A DNA stretch of 5,255 nt, from positions 1-5,255 of the forward strand of contig JADFHH010000160.1 in the NCBI GenBank assembly GCA_022567275.1, written 5' to 3'. This DNA comes from Pseudomonadota bacterium (GTDB lineage: Bacteria; Pseudomonadota; Alphaproteobacteria; Rhizobiales; Methyloligellaceae). Of the stretch, positions 1-5,242 are shown in pieces. The translations under genes and the position numbers were made by a program. The first letter of the stretch is position 1, and every line of letters begins with the position of its first letter. Under the pieces are notes generated by a model. That model did not search any database and had not been told where the DNA came from. It saw only the letters and a list, made by a program, of their open reading frames with translations.

Positions 1-26
1 TTTGCAGCCAGGATGTTTGGCGGAGC

Positions 27-344
27 TTAAGCTGTCCAGCCTTTCGATGGCCCCTGCTCCGTATTCTCTACATCCTCAACGTCATCGGTCTCAGCCTCAG
101 CCTCAGCCTTCTTCAGTTGCATCTTAAGCTTGTCGACAGCCACCTTTTGAAGATGCGATTGCGCCGCCGATACCGGGCCCATGATGACGACCTCCAGACC
201 GGTGGCCGCATCCACCGCGGTCACTTTCATGGCCTGGCCGACTTGTTTGAACTCGATATAAACCTCACCGGGCACGGCATCAGCCCGGCCCGCGTCCTTG
301 CGTCCCTTATGCCGCTTACGCGGCACGCCTGAGATCCATCTCAC
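27..344 (-). CDS. DUF6898-like small hypothetical protein downstream of hemA
   Basis: The protein is 105 residues from a GTG start. The conserved block is at about residues 25-58 (PGEVYIEFKQVGQAMKVTAV, then D-ATG-EV-IMGP). It resembles the small DUF6898 family of Alphaproteobacteria, some members of which I recall being misnamed serine hydroxymethyltransferase; no biochemical role is known to me. Residues 62-80 look helical and basic, and the tail from residue 80 is an acidic Ala/Glu/Asp extension partly encoded by a hexanucleotide repeat. There is no signal peptide or membrane segment. The frame opens 29 bases inside the 3' end of hemA, so translational coupling is likely. The start is uncertain: no good Shine-Dalgarno precedes GTG 344, and in-frame GTGs at 326 and 275 are alternatives. 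The one at 275 begins directly at the conserved block, so the basic residues 1-23 may not be translated. Family call fairly likely, function unknown. Confidence 0.7.
   Translation of the reverse strand: MRWISGVPRKRHKGRKDAGRADAVPGEVYIEFKQVGQAMKVTAVDAATGLEVVIMGPVSAAQSHLQKVAVDKLKMQLKKAEAEAETDDVEDVENTEQGPSKGWTA
91..108. repeat. Three tandem copies of the hexamer TCAGCC
   Basis: Three perfect head-to-tail copies of TCAGCC lie inside the DUF6898-like gene. On the coding strand they read as alternating Ala-Glu codons (AEAEAE) and form the start of the acidic tail. Being six bases long, gain or loss of a unit would change tail length without shifting frame. The array is short and may be chance. Confidence 0.6.
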
Positions 345-1527
345 CCCATAACTGATTCAGCGCGGCGACCAGCTCATCCATATCGCTGTCGGTGTGATCG
401 GGGCTTGGAGTCAAACGAATGCGTTCGGTGCCGCGCGCCACCGTGGGGTAGTTGATCGGCTGCACATAAATATTGAACCGCTCCATCAACGCATCGGTCA
501 GCGCCTTGCAGCGCACCGGGTCGCCGACCATGATCGGCACCACATGGCTGGGATTGTCATACACCGGCAGTCCGGCTTCATGCAGCCGGCTTTTGAGCGC
601 AGCTGAGCGCTCCTGATGGCGTTCGCGCTCGATCTGGCTCACCTTGAGATGCCGCACAGAGGCGAGCGCGCCGGCGACAATTGCCGGGGCCAGCGAGGTG
701 GTGAAGATGAAGCCAAGAGCAAAGGAGCGGATAGCGTCGGCGATATCGGCGCTGGCGGCGATATAACCGCCCATCACGCCAAAGCCCTTGGCCAAGGTGC
801 CCTCGATTATATCCACCTTGTCCATCACCCCATCGCGCTCGGCGATGCCGCCGCCGCGCGCGCCATAAAGCCCGACCGCATGCACTTCATCGAGATAGGT
901 GAGCGCGCCATATTTGCGTCCCAGGGCGCAGATCTCGCCAATCGGCGCAATATCGCCATCCATCGAATAGACCGACTCGAAGACGATGAGTTTTGGCGTG
1001 GCGCCGTCATAACCCTGGAGCAACTCCTCCAGATGGGCGAGATCGTTATGCCGAAAAATATGTTTGGGGCCGCCGCCATGGCGGATGCCCTCGATCATCG
1101 AGGCGTGGTTCATGGCGTCGGAAAAGATCACGCAGCCCGGCAGCAGCCGCACCAGCGAGCTGATCGAGGCGTCGTTGGCGATATAGCCCGAGGTGAACAG
1201 CAGGGCGGCCTCCTTGCCATGCAAATCCGCCAGTTCCGCTTCGAGTTGCACATGATAATGGGTGGTGCCGGCAATATTGCGCGTGCCCCCCGATCCAGCG
1301 CCGGCCGCGTCGATGGCTTCGTGCATCGCGGCGATGACCAGCGGGTGCTGCCCCATGCCGAGATAATCGTTGGAGCACCAGACTTTTACGTCGTGCTGCG
1401 CGCCGCCGGAAAAATGTTTCGCGTTGGGGAAGCTTCCGCGCCGCCGCTTGATATCGGCGAACTCCCGGTAGCGGCCTTCGCGTCTGATGGCCTCAAGCGC
1501 GTCGGAGAATGTTTTACCGTAATCCAT
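316..1527 (-). CDS. hemA: 5-aminolevulinate synthase (HemA, C4/Shemin pathway)
   Basis: This PLP enzyme condenses glycine with succinyl-CoA to give 5-aminolevulinate, CO2 and CoA, the committed step of tetrapyrrole synthesis in Alphaproteobacteria; it is a cytosolic homodimer of the alpha-oxoamine synthase family. The 403 residues match the usual 400-410. Visible landmarks: N-terminal FPNAKHF and WCSNDYLGMGQHP (about 33-62), glycine-rich GAGSGGTRNIAGTTHYH (76-91), FTSGYIAND (111-119), SDAMNHASMIEGIRHGG (136-152), ESVYSMDGDIAPI (184-196), YLDEVHAVGLYG (211-222) with Asp213 and His216 contacting PLP, and TLAKGFG (244-250) with Lys247 as the Schiff-base lysine. All expected catalytic residues are present. 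The ATG at 1527 follows GAGGGA (1533-1538) with a 5-base spacer. A promoter-like element and palindrome lie just upstream, and the DUF6898-like gene overlaps its end. No CP-type haem-regulatory motif is seen. The enzyme looks intact. Confidence 0.97.
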   Translation of the reverse strand: MDYGKTFSDALEAIRREGRYREFADIKRRRGSFPNAKHFSGGAQHDVKVWCSNDYLGMGQHPLVIAAMHEAIDAAGAGSGGTRNIAGTTHYHVQLEAELADLHGKEAALLFTSGYIANDASISSLVRLLPGCVIFSDAMNHASMIEGIRHGGGPKHIFRHNDLAHLEELLQGYDGATPKLIVFESVYSMDGDIAPIGEICALGRKYGALTYLDEVHAVGLYGARGGGIAERDGVMDKVDIIEGTLAKGFGVMGGYIAASADIADAIRSFALGFIFTTSLAPAIVAGALASVRHLKVSQIERERHQERSAALKSRLHEAGLPVYDNPSHVVPIMVGDPVRCKALTDALMERFNIYVQPINYPTVARGTERIRLTPSPDHTDSDMDELVAALNQLWGEMDLRRAA

Positions 1528-1540
1528 GACTTTCCCTCAA

Positions 1541-1558
1541 TCGCGGCCGCATCCGCGA
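1541..1558 (-). other. GC-only hairpin in the hemA leader
   Basis: TCGCGG and CCGCGA form a 6-bp perfect stem with a 6-base loop, ending two bases from the hemA Shine-Dalgarno (1533-1538). It also contains a GCGGCCGC octamer. In the mRNA it could slow ribosome access or stabilise the 5' end. It may equally be a chance product of GC-rich sequence. Confidence 0.35.
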
Positions 1559-1565
1559 CGCATCG

Positions 1566-1594
1566 ATATTATTCTTACTTCAATACCAAGTAAA
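1566..1594 (-). promoter_or_regulatory. Candidate sigma70-type promoter for hemA
   Basis: On the minus strand TTTACT (1594-1589) and TAATAT (1571-1566) are separated by exactly 17 bases. Each matches 4 of 6 consensus positions. Transcription would start near 1559, giving a leader of about 32 bases containing the hairpin and the ribosome binding site. The surrounding 1528-1670 gap is AT-rich compared with the genes. It is the best promoter candidate in the gap, but the match is moderate and found by eye. Confidence 0.45.
1575..1593. repeat. Palindrome over the hemA -35/spacer, possible operator
   Basis: TTACTT and AAGTAA are perfect 6-bp inverted arms around a 7-base centre (caatacc). The palindrome covers most of the candidate -35 element and the promoter spacer, where a repressor would block RNA polymerase. 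It does not match the FNR/FixK consensus (TTGAT-N4-ATCAA). The size would suit a winged-helix regulator of the MarR or Rrf2 kind, but no regulator can be assigned from the sequence. Confidence 0.45.
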
Positions 1595-1670
1595 AGTCAC
1601 ATTTATGGCATGAGAGATTGTGCCGTAAAACAAGTTGCGGCAGCATGATTTATTGTGACCGGATCAACGC

Positions 1671-2969
1671 CTAATAAGCCGATGCGGTCGGTCCCACATT
1701 GTCGCGGCCATAGAGATCGCGGCGGAAATTGACGGTTCCGTCTTTTGTCGCCCAGGCCGTGATATAGACGAAATAGACCGGCATGCGCCGCGAGAGGGTC
1801 ACATCCTTGCGCATGCCGGTATACTTCATTTCTTCAACCCTGGCCGTGTTCCAGCCCGCATTCGCCGCAAGCATCCAGGACACAAGCTGTTTCACGTTCT
1901 GCACCCGTACGCAGCCGGAACTCTGGGCCCGGTAATTGCGTCCAAACAGGCTCTTGGAAGGCGTATCGTGCATATAGACCGAATATTGATTGTGAAAATT
2001 GATTTTTACGAAGCCCATGGAATTTTCCTTCCAGGGCTGCTGTATGTAGGCGTAGCTATAGACCGCAGGTGAATTCCAGTTGATCTTGCGCGGATCGAGC
2101 TTCCTGCCGCCGGTAAATGCATCCATCCGGTATGCAGAAAGAAGATCCTTGCCGTGCCGGGCATATTGGCGCGCTTTGGGCACCAGATCCTTGCGAACGA
2201 TGCTTTGCGGGACATGCCAATATGGGTTGAAATTGATCTGGTGGACCTTGCTGCGCAGGGTCGGCGTCTGGCGGTCGACTTTTCCCACCACAGCGGCATG
2301 GCGCGAAACCACCACATCGCCATCGACCGCCTCGATTTGCGCCGCCGGGATATTCACAACGACATATTTGCTGGCGGCGGATGTTGCCAACCTGCGTAGC
2401 CGGACCAGGTTGGTGCGAAGCTGACGCAGTCTTGCTTTTGCCGAGACGTTCAGCGCCAGAATGGTCGCGCGGCCAACGGTCCCGGTCGGGGTGAGCCCAT
2501 TACGCGCCTGATAGCGCCGCACGGCGGCCTCGAGATAATAGTCAAATCTTTTGGAATATCCGCGCCCGGCAGGCAGATCGCCGGTTAACTCCAGACGCCG
2601 GCGCAGCAAAGCGACACCGGGATAGCGCGCTCCTGGCTTCAGCTTGACCATGGGGAGCGGCTTCCAGCCACCGCGCGCGACGATCGCCTGATAGCGTTTG
2701 ATGGTGGCTTGCAGAGGCGCGATATTGGATTTGGAGAGTGTCGGAAAGCCCTTCACGGGCTGCGCTTCCCACTGGCGCGCGCTCGCGCGGTCATAGGGCT
2801 GGGCGTATGAGGAGCGGGCAGCCCCCCAGTTACTGCCCCATCCTTGCGAGCCGACACCGCCCATGGCGGCGCCGGTCCAGCCCAGCATGATTGCCAGCGC
2901 TGCCGGAATTATCAGCCTGGTATGAAATTTCGTGCAGTTACGCGGATACTTATCTGGCACTATACTCAT
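1671..2969 (-). CDS. ldtP: Secreted L,D-transpeptidase (YkuD domain with peptidoglycan-binding domain), probable LdtP
   Basis: L,D-transpeptidases use an active-site cysteine to make 3-3 cross-links in peptidoglycan or attach proteins to it in the periplasm. The 432 residues begin with a signal peptide: basic n-region to Arg18, hydrophobic stretch about 19-36, cleavage probably near AAMG-GV. A Ser/Gly/Trp-rich linker follows. A PG_binding_1-like domain spans about 115-173 (PGVALLRRRLELTG ... AAVRRYQARNGL ... TVGRATILALN). The YkuD domain spans about 201-370, with the YcbB-subfamily signatures NPYWHVPQSIVRKDLVPK (248-265), MGFVKINFHNQYSVYMHDTP (318-337; His334) and RAQSSGCVRV (347-356; catalytic Cys353, Arg355). 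The family's usual SHGC is SSGC here. It follows ldtR after a terminator, matching the ldtR/ldtP pairing known from Liberibacter. The ATG at 2969 has AGGA directly against it; the GTG at 2960 (codon 4) would have a 9-base spacer and is an alternative start. Activity is expected from the intact Cys/His; the symbol is by context. Confidence 0.9.
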   Translation of the reverse strand: MSIVPDKYPRNCTKFHTRLIIPAALAIMLGWTGAAMGGVGSQGWGSNWGAARSSYAQPYDRASARQWEAQPVKGFPTLSKSNIAPLQATIKRYQAIVARGGWKPLPMVKLKPGARYPGVALLRRRLELTGDLPAGRGYSKRFDYYLEAAVRRYQARNGLTPTGTVGRATILALNVSAKARLRQLRTNLVRLRRLATSAASKYVVVNIPAAQIEAVDGDVVVSRHAAVVGKVDRQTPTLRSKVHQINFNPYWHVPQSIVRKDLVPKARQYARHGKDLLSAYRMDAFTGGRKLDPRKINWNSPAVYSYAYIQQPWKENSMGFVKINFHNQYSVYMHDTPSKSLFGRNYRAQSSGCVRVQNVKQLVSWMLAANAGWNTARVEEMKYTGMRKDVTLSRRMPVYFVYITAWATKDGTVNFRRDLYGRDNVGPTASAY

Positions 2970-2993
2970 TCCTCACATCCGGACCCCTTCCGG
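2970..2993 (-). promoter_or_regulatory. Leader hairpin and start-stop codon pair before the transpeptidase
   Basis: On the minus strand CCGGA-AGGGG-TCCGG (2993-2979) is a perfect 5-bp hairpin whose loop is a Shine-Dalgarno-like AGGGG. Five bases after AGGGG comes ATG (2978-2976) followed at once by TGA (2975-2973), in frame with the transpeptidase ATG nine bases downstream. The well-placed Shine-Dalgarno therefore serves a one-codon reading frame, while the annotated ATG has only an abutting AGGA. This could mean re-initiation or a buffered start, but may be coincidental. Confidence 0.4.
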
Positions 2994-3051
2994 GCAGCAG
3001 AATCACGCGCTGCACCATCAACATAGCTCTCTCATGGTTAACAAAGCACGA

Positions 3052-3071
3052 CCCAGTGTCTCACATATGGG
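3052..3071. repeat. Imperfect inverted repeat upstream of the transpeptidase
   Basis: CCCAgTGT and ACAtaTGGG pair as an imperfect palindrome around CTC, about 85-100 bases upstream of the transpeptidase start. It lies between the ldtR terminator and the gene, where a regulator such as LdtR, described as an activator of ldtP in Liberibacter, could bind. The arms have an unpaired base and unequal lengths, so the assignment is weak. Confidence 0.35.
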
Positions 3072-3112
3072 ATCGAATTTGCCGAACCGCGAATTTTATT
3101 TCACATTTGGGG
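3061..3112. repeat. Direct repeat TCACATATGGG / TCACATTTGGG, 40 bases apart
   Basis: TCACATATGGG (3061-3071) recurs as TCACATTTGGG (3101-3111) with one mismatch, starts exactly 40 bases apart or nearly four helical turns. Between them GAATTT occurs twice (3075-3080 and 3091-3096). A related TCACATTT with GG four bases into its 3' flank lies upstream of hemA at 1597-1608. This region otherwise holds only a terminator and leader; I found no convincing -35/-10 pair for the transpeptidase. Confidence 0.4.
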
Positions 3113-3137
3113 ATAACTGCGGGCGGCCGGGCACGAC

Positions 3138-3164
3138 AAAAACCCCGGAGCGATGGCCCCGGGG
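3138..3164 (-). terminator. Rho-independent terminator of ldtR
   Basis: In the direction of transcription CCCCGGGGC pairs with GCTCCGGGG (9 bp, one G-T wobble) around a 4-base loop CATC, followed directly by TTTTT (3142-3138). It starts about 28 bases after the ldtR stop codon. A very stable GC stem plus T-run is the textbook form. It implies that ldtR is transcribed separately from the transpeptidase. Confidence 0.82.
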
Positions 3165-3192
3165 CGGGATTGTTGAAAAACTGCCGTGGTTA

Positions 3193-3699
3193 TTACAGCC
3201 GATAGCGAATTTGATCGGTCCAGAACCGCTCAAGGTGGAACAATGAATCGTTCATCACCTCCAGATCGCCTTCATTCACGCCACCAACCTGTTCCAGCGA
3301 ACTCAACTGCCGGTTATAGAGCTTGTCGATGACGTTGCTGATTTGCTTGCCTTTGTCGGTCAAGCGTACGCGCACCGAGCGGCGATCATTGGTCGAACGC
3401 TCATGGTGAATATATCCGGCGTCCACCAGTTTTTTCAGATTGTAGGACACGTTGGAACCGAGATAATAGCCCCGGCTTCTCAACTCGCCCGCCGTCAACT
3501 CGGAATCGCCGATGTTGAACAGCAACAGCGCCTGAACCGAATTCACTTCCGAACGGCCAATCCGTTCAAATTCATCCTTGATGACGTCGAGCAGCAAACG
3601 ATGCAGCCGCTCGATCATCCGCAGTGATTTCAGATAATGCTCCTTCAGCCCATTGACTTCGGGAACGCTCTCCTGACCCATATCCAAGGCGACACTCAT
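3193..3699 (-). CDS. ldtR: MarR-family transcriptional regulator LdtR
   Basis: The 168 residues form a single MarR-type winged helix-turn-helix domain with helical dimerisation ends. The HTH spans about residues 66-97 (ELTAGELRSRGYYLG, recognition helix SNVSYNLKKLVDAGYI). The wing follows at 98-120 (ERSTNDRRSVRVRLTDKG), with the conserved DRR and LTDKG of the family. The sequence RGYYLGSNVSYNLKKLV is, from memory, characteristic of rhizobial LdtR proteins. LdtR of 'Ca. Liberibacter asiaticus' is reported to activate its own gene and ldtP, linking peptidoglycan modification to osmotic stress tolerance; adjacency to an L,D-transpeptidase here supports orthology. The ATG at 3699 follows AGAGG (3706-3710) with a 6-base spacer. 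A terminator follows the gene, and an inverted repeat with an additional half-site lies 66-93 bases upstream of the start. The protein looks complete; ligand and exact operator cannot be read from the sequence. Confidence 0.88.
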   Translation of the reverse strand: MSVALDMGQESVPEVNGLKEHYLKSLRMIERLHRLLLDVIKDEFERIGRSEVNSVQALLLFNIGDSELTAGELRSRGYYLGSNVSYNLKKLVDAGYIHHERSTNDRRSVRVRLTDKGKQISNVIDKLYNRQLSSLEQVGGVNEGDLEVMNDSLFHLERFWTDQIRYRL

Positions 3700-3741
3700 G
3701 ACCGGCCTCTTTTTGTTTGATAACTCCCAATGTCCGGCAAT

Positions 3742-3771
3742 CCTATAACAGCGACGCTAAAATCGGCTTAA
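3742..3771 (-). promoter_or_regulatory. Weak candidate promoter for ldtR
   Basis: On the minus strand TTAAGC (3771-3766) and TATAGG (3747-3742) lie 18 bases apart, about 43 bases from the ldtR start codon. Matches to consensus are 3/6 and 4/6. The -35-like element coincides with the isolated GGCTTAA half-site. A poor -35 would suit an activator-dependent promoter, but this is only a candidate. Confidence 0.28.
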
Positions 3772-3792
3772 GGGGGAGCCTTAAATAAGGCT
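3765..3792. repeat. Inverted repeat plus extra half-site upstream of ldtR, possible LdtR operator
   Basis: AGCCTTAAATAAGGCT (3777-3792) is a perfect palindrome with 7-bp arms. A third copy of the half-site, GGCTTAA, lies at 3765-3771, and the palindrome's right arm also reads GGCTTAA (3789-3795), so the same heptamer occurs twice in direct orientation 24 bases apart. The GC-rich stem is not followed by a T-run in the minus direction, arguing against a terminator for the gene to the right. MarR proteins commonly bind such 16-20 bp palindromes and autoregulate; binding by LdtR is inference. Confidence 0.45.
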
Positions 3793-3817
3793 TAAAATTT
3801 TATACAAGCTTTCAGCT

Positions 3818-4360
3818 TCAAGCGAATGGATTGACCGGCTTGAACGCACCCTCGCCCGCCGGCGCGAAATACGCCTCCACCATCTCCGCGCCGACGTCTT
3901 CCAGAGAGGCCGATGGCCATTTGGGCGCTTTGTCCTTGTCGATGAGAAGCGCGCGAATACCTTCATATAATTCCTCGCCGGTAAGGAAATGACGCGCGAT
4001 CCGCCCCTCGAGCTCCAGCGCCTCCTCAAGCGAAGGGCTGCCGCTGCGGCGCATCTGCCGGTAGGCCACCTTGAGGCTCAACGGCGAATGTTTGCGCATG
4101 ACCCGCGCCACCTCCCGCGCCCATTCGGCGTGCGGGCCGGTTGCGCTCTCCAGTGAACCAAATATGTCCTCAACCGAGCCGGGCGAGAAATACCGGTCGA
4201 TAGTCTCCCGCATCGCCAGCAGCGCCGAGGGCCCCGGGTCCACATGCCGCGCGTCCAGCACCGGATCGATCGGGTCGGCTTCACACATGGCCGTGCGGAT
4301 TGCGGCAAACTCACCGGCACCGATACAATGGGTCAGCAAACCCAATTCGTAAGCATCGGC
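3818..4360 (-). pseudogene. 3-hydroxyisobutyryl-CoA hydrolase (HIBCH family), 5'-truncated remnant
   Basis: HIBCH hydrolyses 3-hydroxyisobutyryl-CoA in valine breakdown; intact proteins are about 350-370 residues. Only the final ~178 are here (297-474 of the fused ORF). Diagnostic segments: DAYELGLLTHC (family TG-x-RL-x-A-x-D-A-x-x-x-G-I-A-T-H), YFSPGSVEDIFGSLE (351-365), SPLSLKVAYRQMRR (386-399), SLEEALELEGRIARHF (404-419), and EGIRALLIDKDKAPKW (427-442), the hallmark EGVRA-LIDKD-PKW block, then a C-terminal YFAP. Missing are the N-terminal crotonase core, the GxGxxFCAGGD oxyanion-hole region and the catalytic Glu/Asp region (PEt-iG-fPDvG). GC content here is about 65-68% in sampled lines, like the host genes. 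It cannot be catalytic in this form. The exact left boundary is uncertain by about 10 codons. Confidence 0.82.
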
Positions 4361-5242
4361 ACGAACTCTGAATTTACGGCTTTGGTCATGTGTTGTGCCA
4401 TTTTCCAAAGTGACAGTGTAATTGACAATCCAATTCTTGCCGCCCTTCGCAGCAGTGACAGGACCACCTACATTCATCTCGGTTCCGGCCCTCCCGAACT
4501 GACTGAAGCTGCGCTCCCCGGCTTCACCTACACTTTCATAAATCTGTGCAGGCTTCGACGTCGCCTTTTCAGGGGCAGGTGGTGTCAGCCCAGCCCGGAA
4601 CACAGGGTCATCGAAAGAAAGGGCTCTAGCAGTTTTCGGTGGTGTGGTCGTCCTTGTAGTGCTGGGTCTGAGAGCTTCCGTTGCCTCATCCAGGGTTGAA
4701 CGCAGCATGTTAGCGCGACTGACTATGCTGTCAGCTGTCATTCGCGCCCCGCCCTTTCCCAAAATCTCTATCGCCCCTCCCCCGGCGTATGCAGCGAGAC
4801 CCCCTCGTGCCTTCACACCTTTTGGCATGCCATTGCCTGATGCCTTACGACGCTTCTCAGGTGCGGCACGAACTTGACGAACTTTGCCACCGTAGTTGAA
4901 GCGCGGACGACGTTCCTTCCGTGGACCAGACTCCTTGTCACGTTGGCTCGCCTCATTGACCACTGGAAAGTTGGCGTGATCCATCGTGTCCTGCTTACTA
5001 CGAGTCTGCACGAACTCCGCAGAGGTGTTCTTCACCTGTCCACCGTAGGCATAGCCCATCTTCTCGCCTTCGGAGACGAGTTTGTCGTGCACGGACACCT
5101 TGCCCCCCGCTGCACGTTTGGTCGATCTTGTCGAACGATGACGTTCGGTGTCTTCCCCACCTGCCTCACGTCGGGTCATGGATCTCTCATAGCCCTTCAT
5201 GGACCCATGTTCTTTGTAGTATTTCTCCTCGTTCTCCGTCAT
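3818..5242 (-). CDS. Chimeric ORF: phage-like GG-rich protein fused to the C-terminus of 3-hydroxyisobutyryl-CoA hydrolase
   Basis: One uninterrupted 474-codon frame. Residues 1-210 are hydrophilic, strongly basic and low in complexity, with recurring Gly-Gly motifs: AAGGKV (44-49), AYGGQV (65-70), NYGGKV (116-121), YAGGGA (152-157). Residues 210-265 are a Pro/Ala-rich linker, and 266-293 look like beta strands (WIVNYTVTLENGTTHDQSRK). From about residue 297 (DAYELGLLTH) the sequence is the C-terminal half of a crotonase-fold 3-hydroxyisobutyryl-CoA hydrolase. The halves have no functional relation that I know of, and base composition changes at the boundary, so the frame is probably a fusion created by recombination or assembly. 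The ATG at 5242 has AAAGG with a 7-base spacer, but the frame stays open to the window edge (codons read KGHP), so the gene may begin further upstream. As a hydrolase it should be inactive. No terminator with a T-run is seen after the stop. Confidence 0.75.
   Translation of the reverse strand: MTENEEKYYKEHGSMKGYERSMTRREAGGEDTERHRSTRSTKRAAGGKVSVHDKLVSEGEKMGYAYGGQVKNTSAEFVQTRSKQDTMDHANFPVVNEASQRDKESGPRKERRPRFNYGGKVRQVRAAPEKRRKASGNGMPKGVKARGGLAAYAGGGAIEILGKGGARMTADSIVSRANMLRSTLDEATEALRPSTTRTTTPPKTARALSFDDPVFRAGLTPPAPEKATSKPAQIYESVGEAGERSFSQFGRAGTEMNVGGPVTAAKGGKNWIVNYTVTLENGTTHDQSRKFRVRADAYELGLLTHCIGAGEFAAIRTAMCEADPIDPVLDARHVDPGPSALLAMRETIDRYFSPGSVEDIFGSLESATGPHAEWAREVARVMRKHSPLSLKVAYRQMRRSGSPSLEEALELEGRIARHFLTGEELYEGIRALLIDKDKAPKWPSASLEDVGAEMVEAYFAPAGEGAFKPVNPFA

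Noticed and set aside
616..1593. Long open frame of 325 codons on the plus strand opposite hemA
   Set aside because: It is wholly antisense to an unmistakable hemA, has no recognisable domain, and such open antisense frames are common in GC-rich genes.
1621..1642. TGCCG...CGGCA hairpin as a terminator for the transpeptidase gene
   Set aside because: A 5-bp stem with a 12-base loop and no T-run after it is too weak to call a terminator.
1653..1667. TTGTGACCGGATCAA as an FNR/FixK box before hemA
   Set aside because: Only one half-site (ATCAA) fits; the other half in the required 14-base spacing is TGTGA, matching TTGAT at only one position.
2080..2424. Plus-strand frames inside the transpeptidase gene
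   Set aside because: They are antisense to a conserved enzyme, with unlikely composition and no motifs.
2891..3246. Plus-strand frames of about 104 codons across the gap between ldtR and the transpeptidase
   Set aside because: They run through the ldtR terminator and the ends of two real genes, have no recognisable domain, and look random.
3777..3803. AGCCTT-AAAT-AAGGCT followed by TAAAATTTTAT as a plus-strand terminator
   Set aside because: No plus-strand gene ends here, and in the minus direction the hairpin is followed by CCCCC, not T; an operator is the better reading.
4244..4699. Plus-strand 151-codon frame opposite the chimeric ORF
   Set aside because: No recognisable family, irregular composition, and it crosses the same composition boundary; best explained as a shadow of the minus-strand frame.
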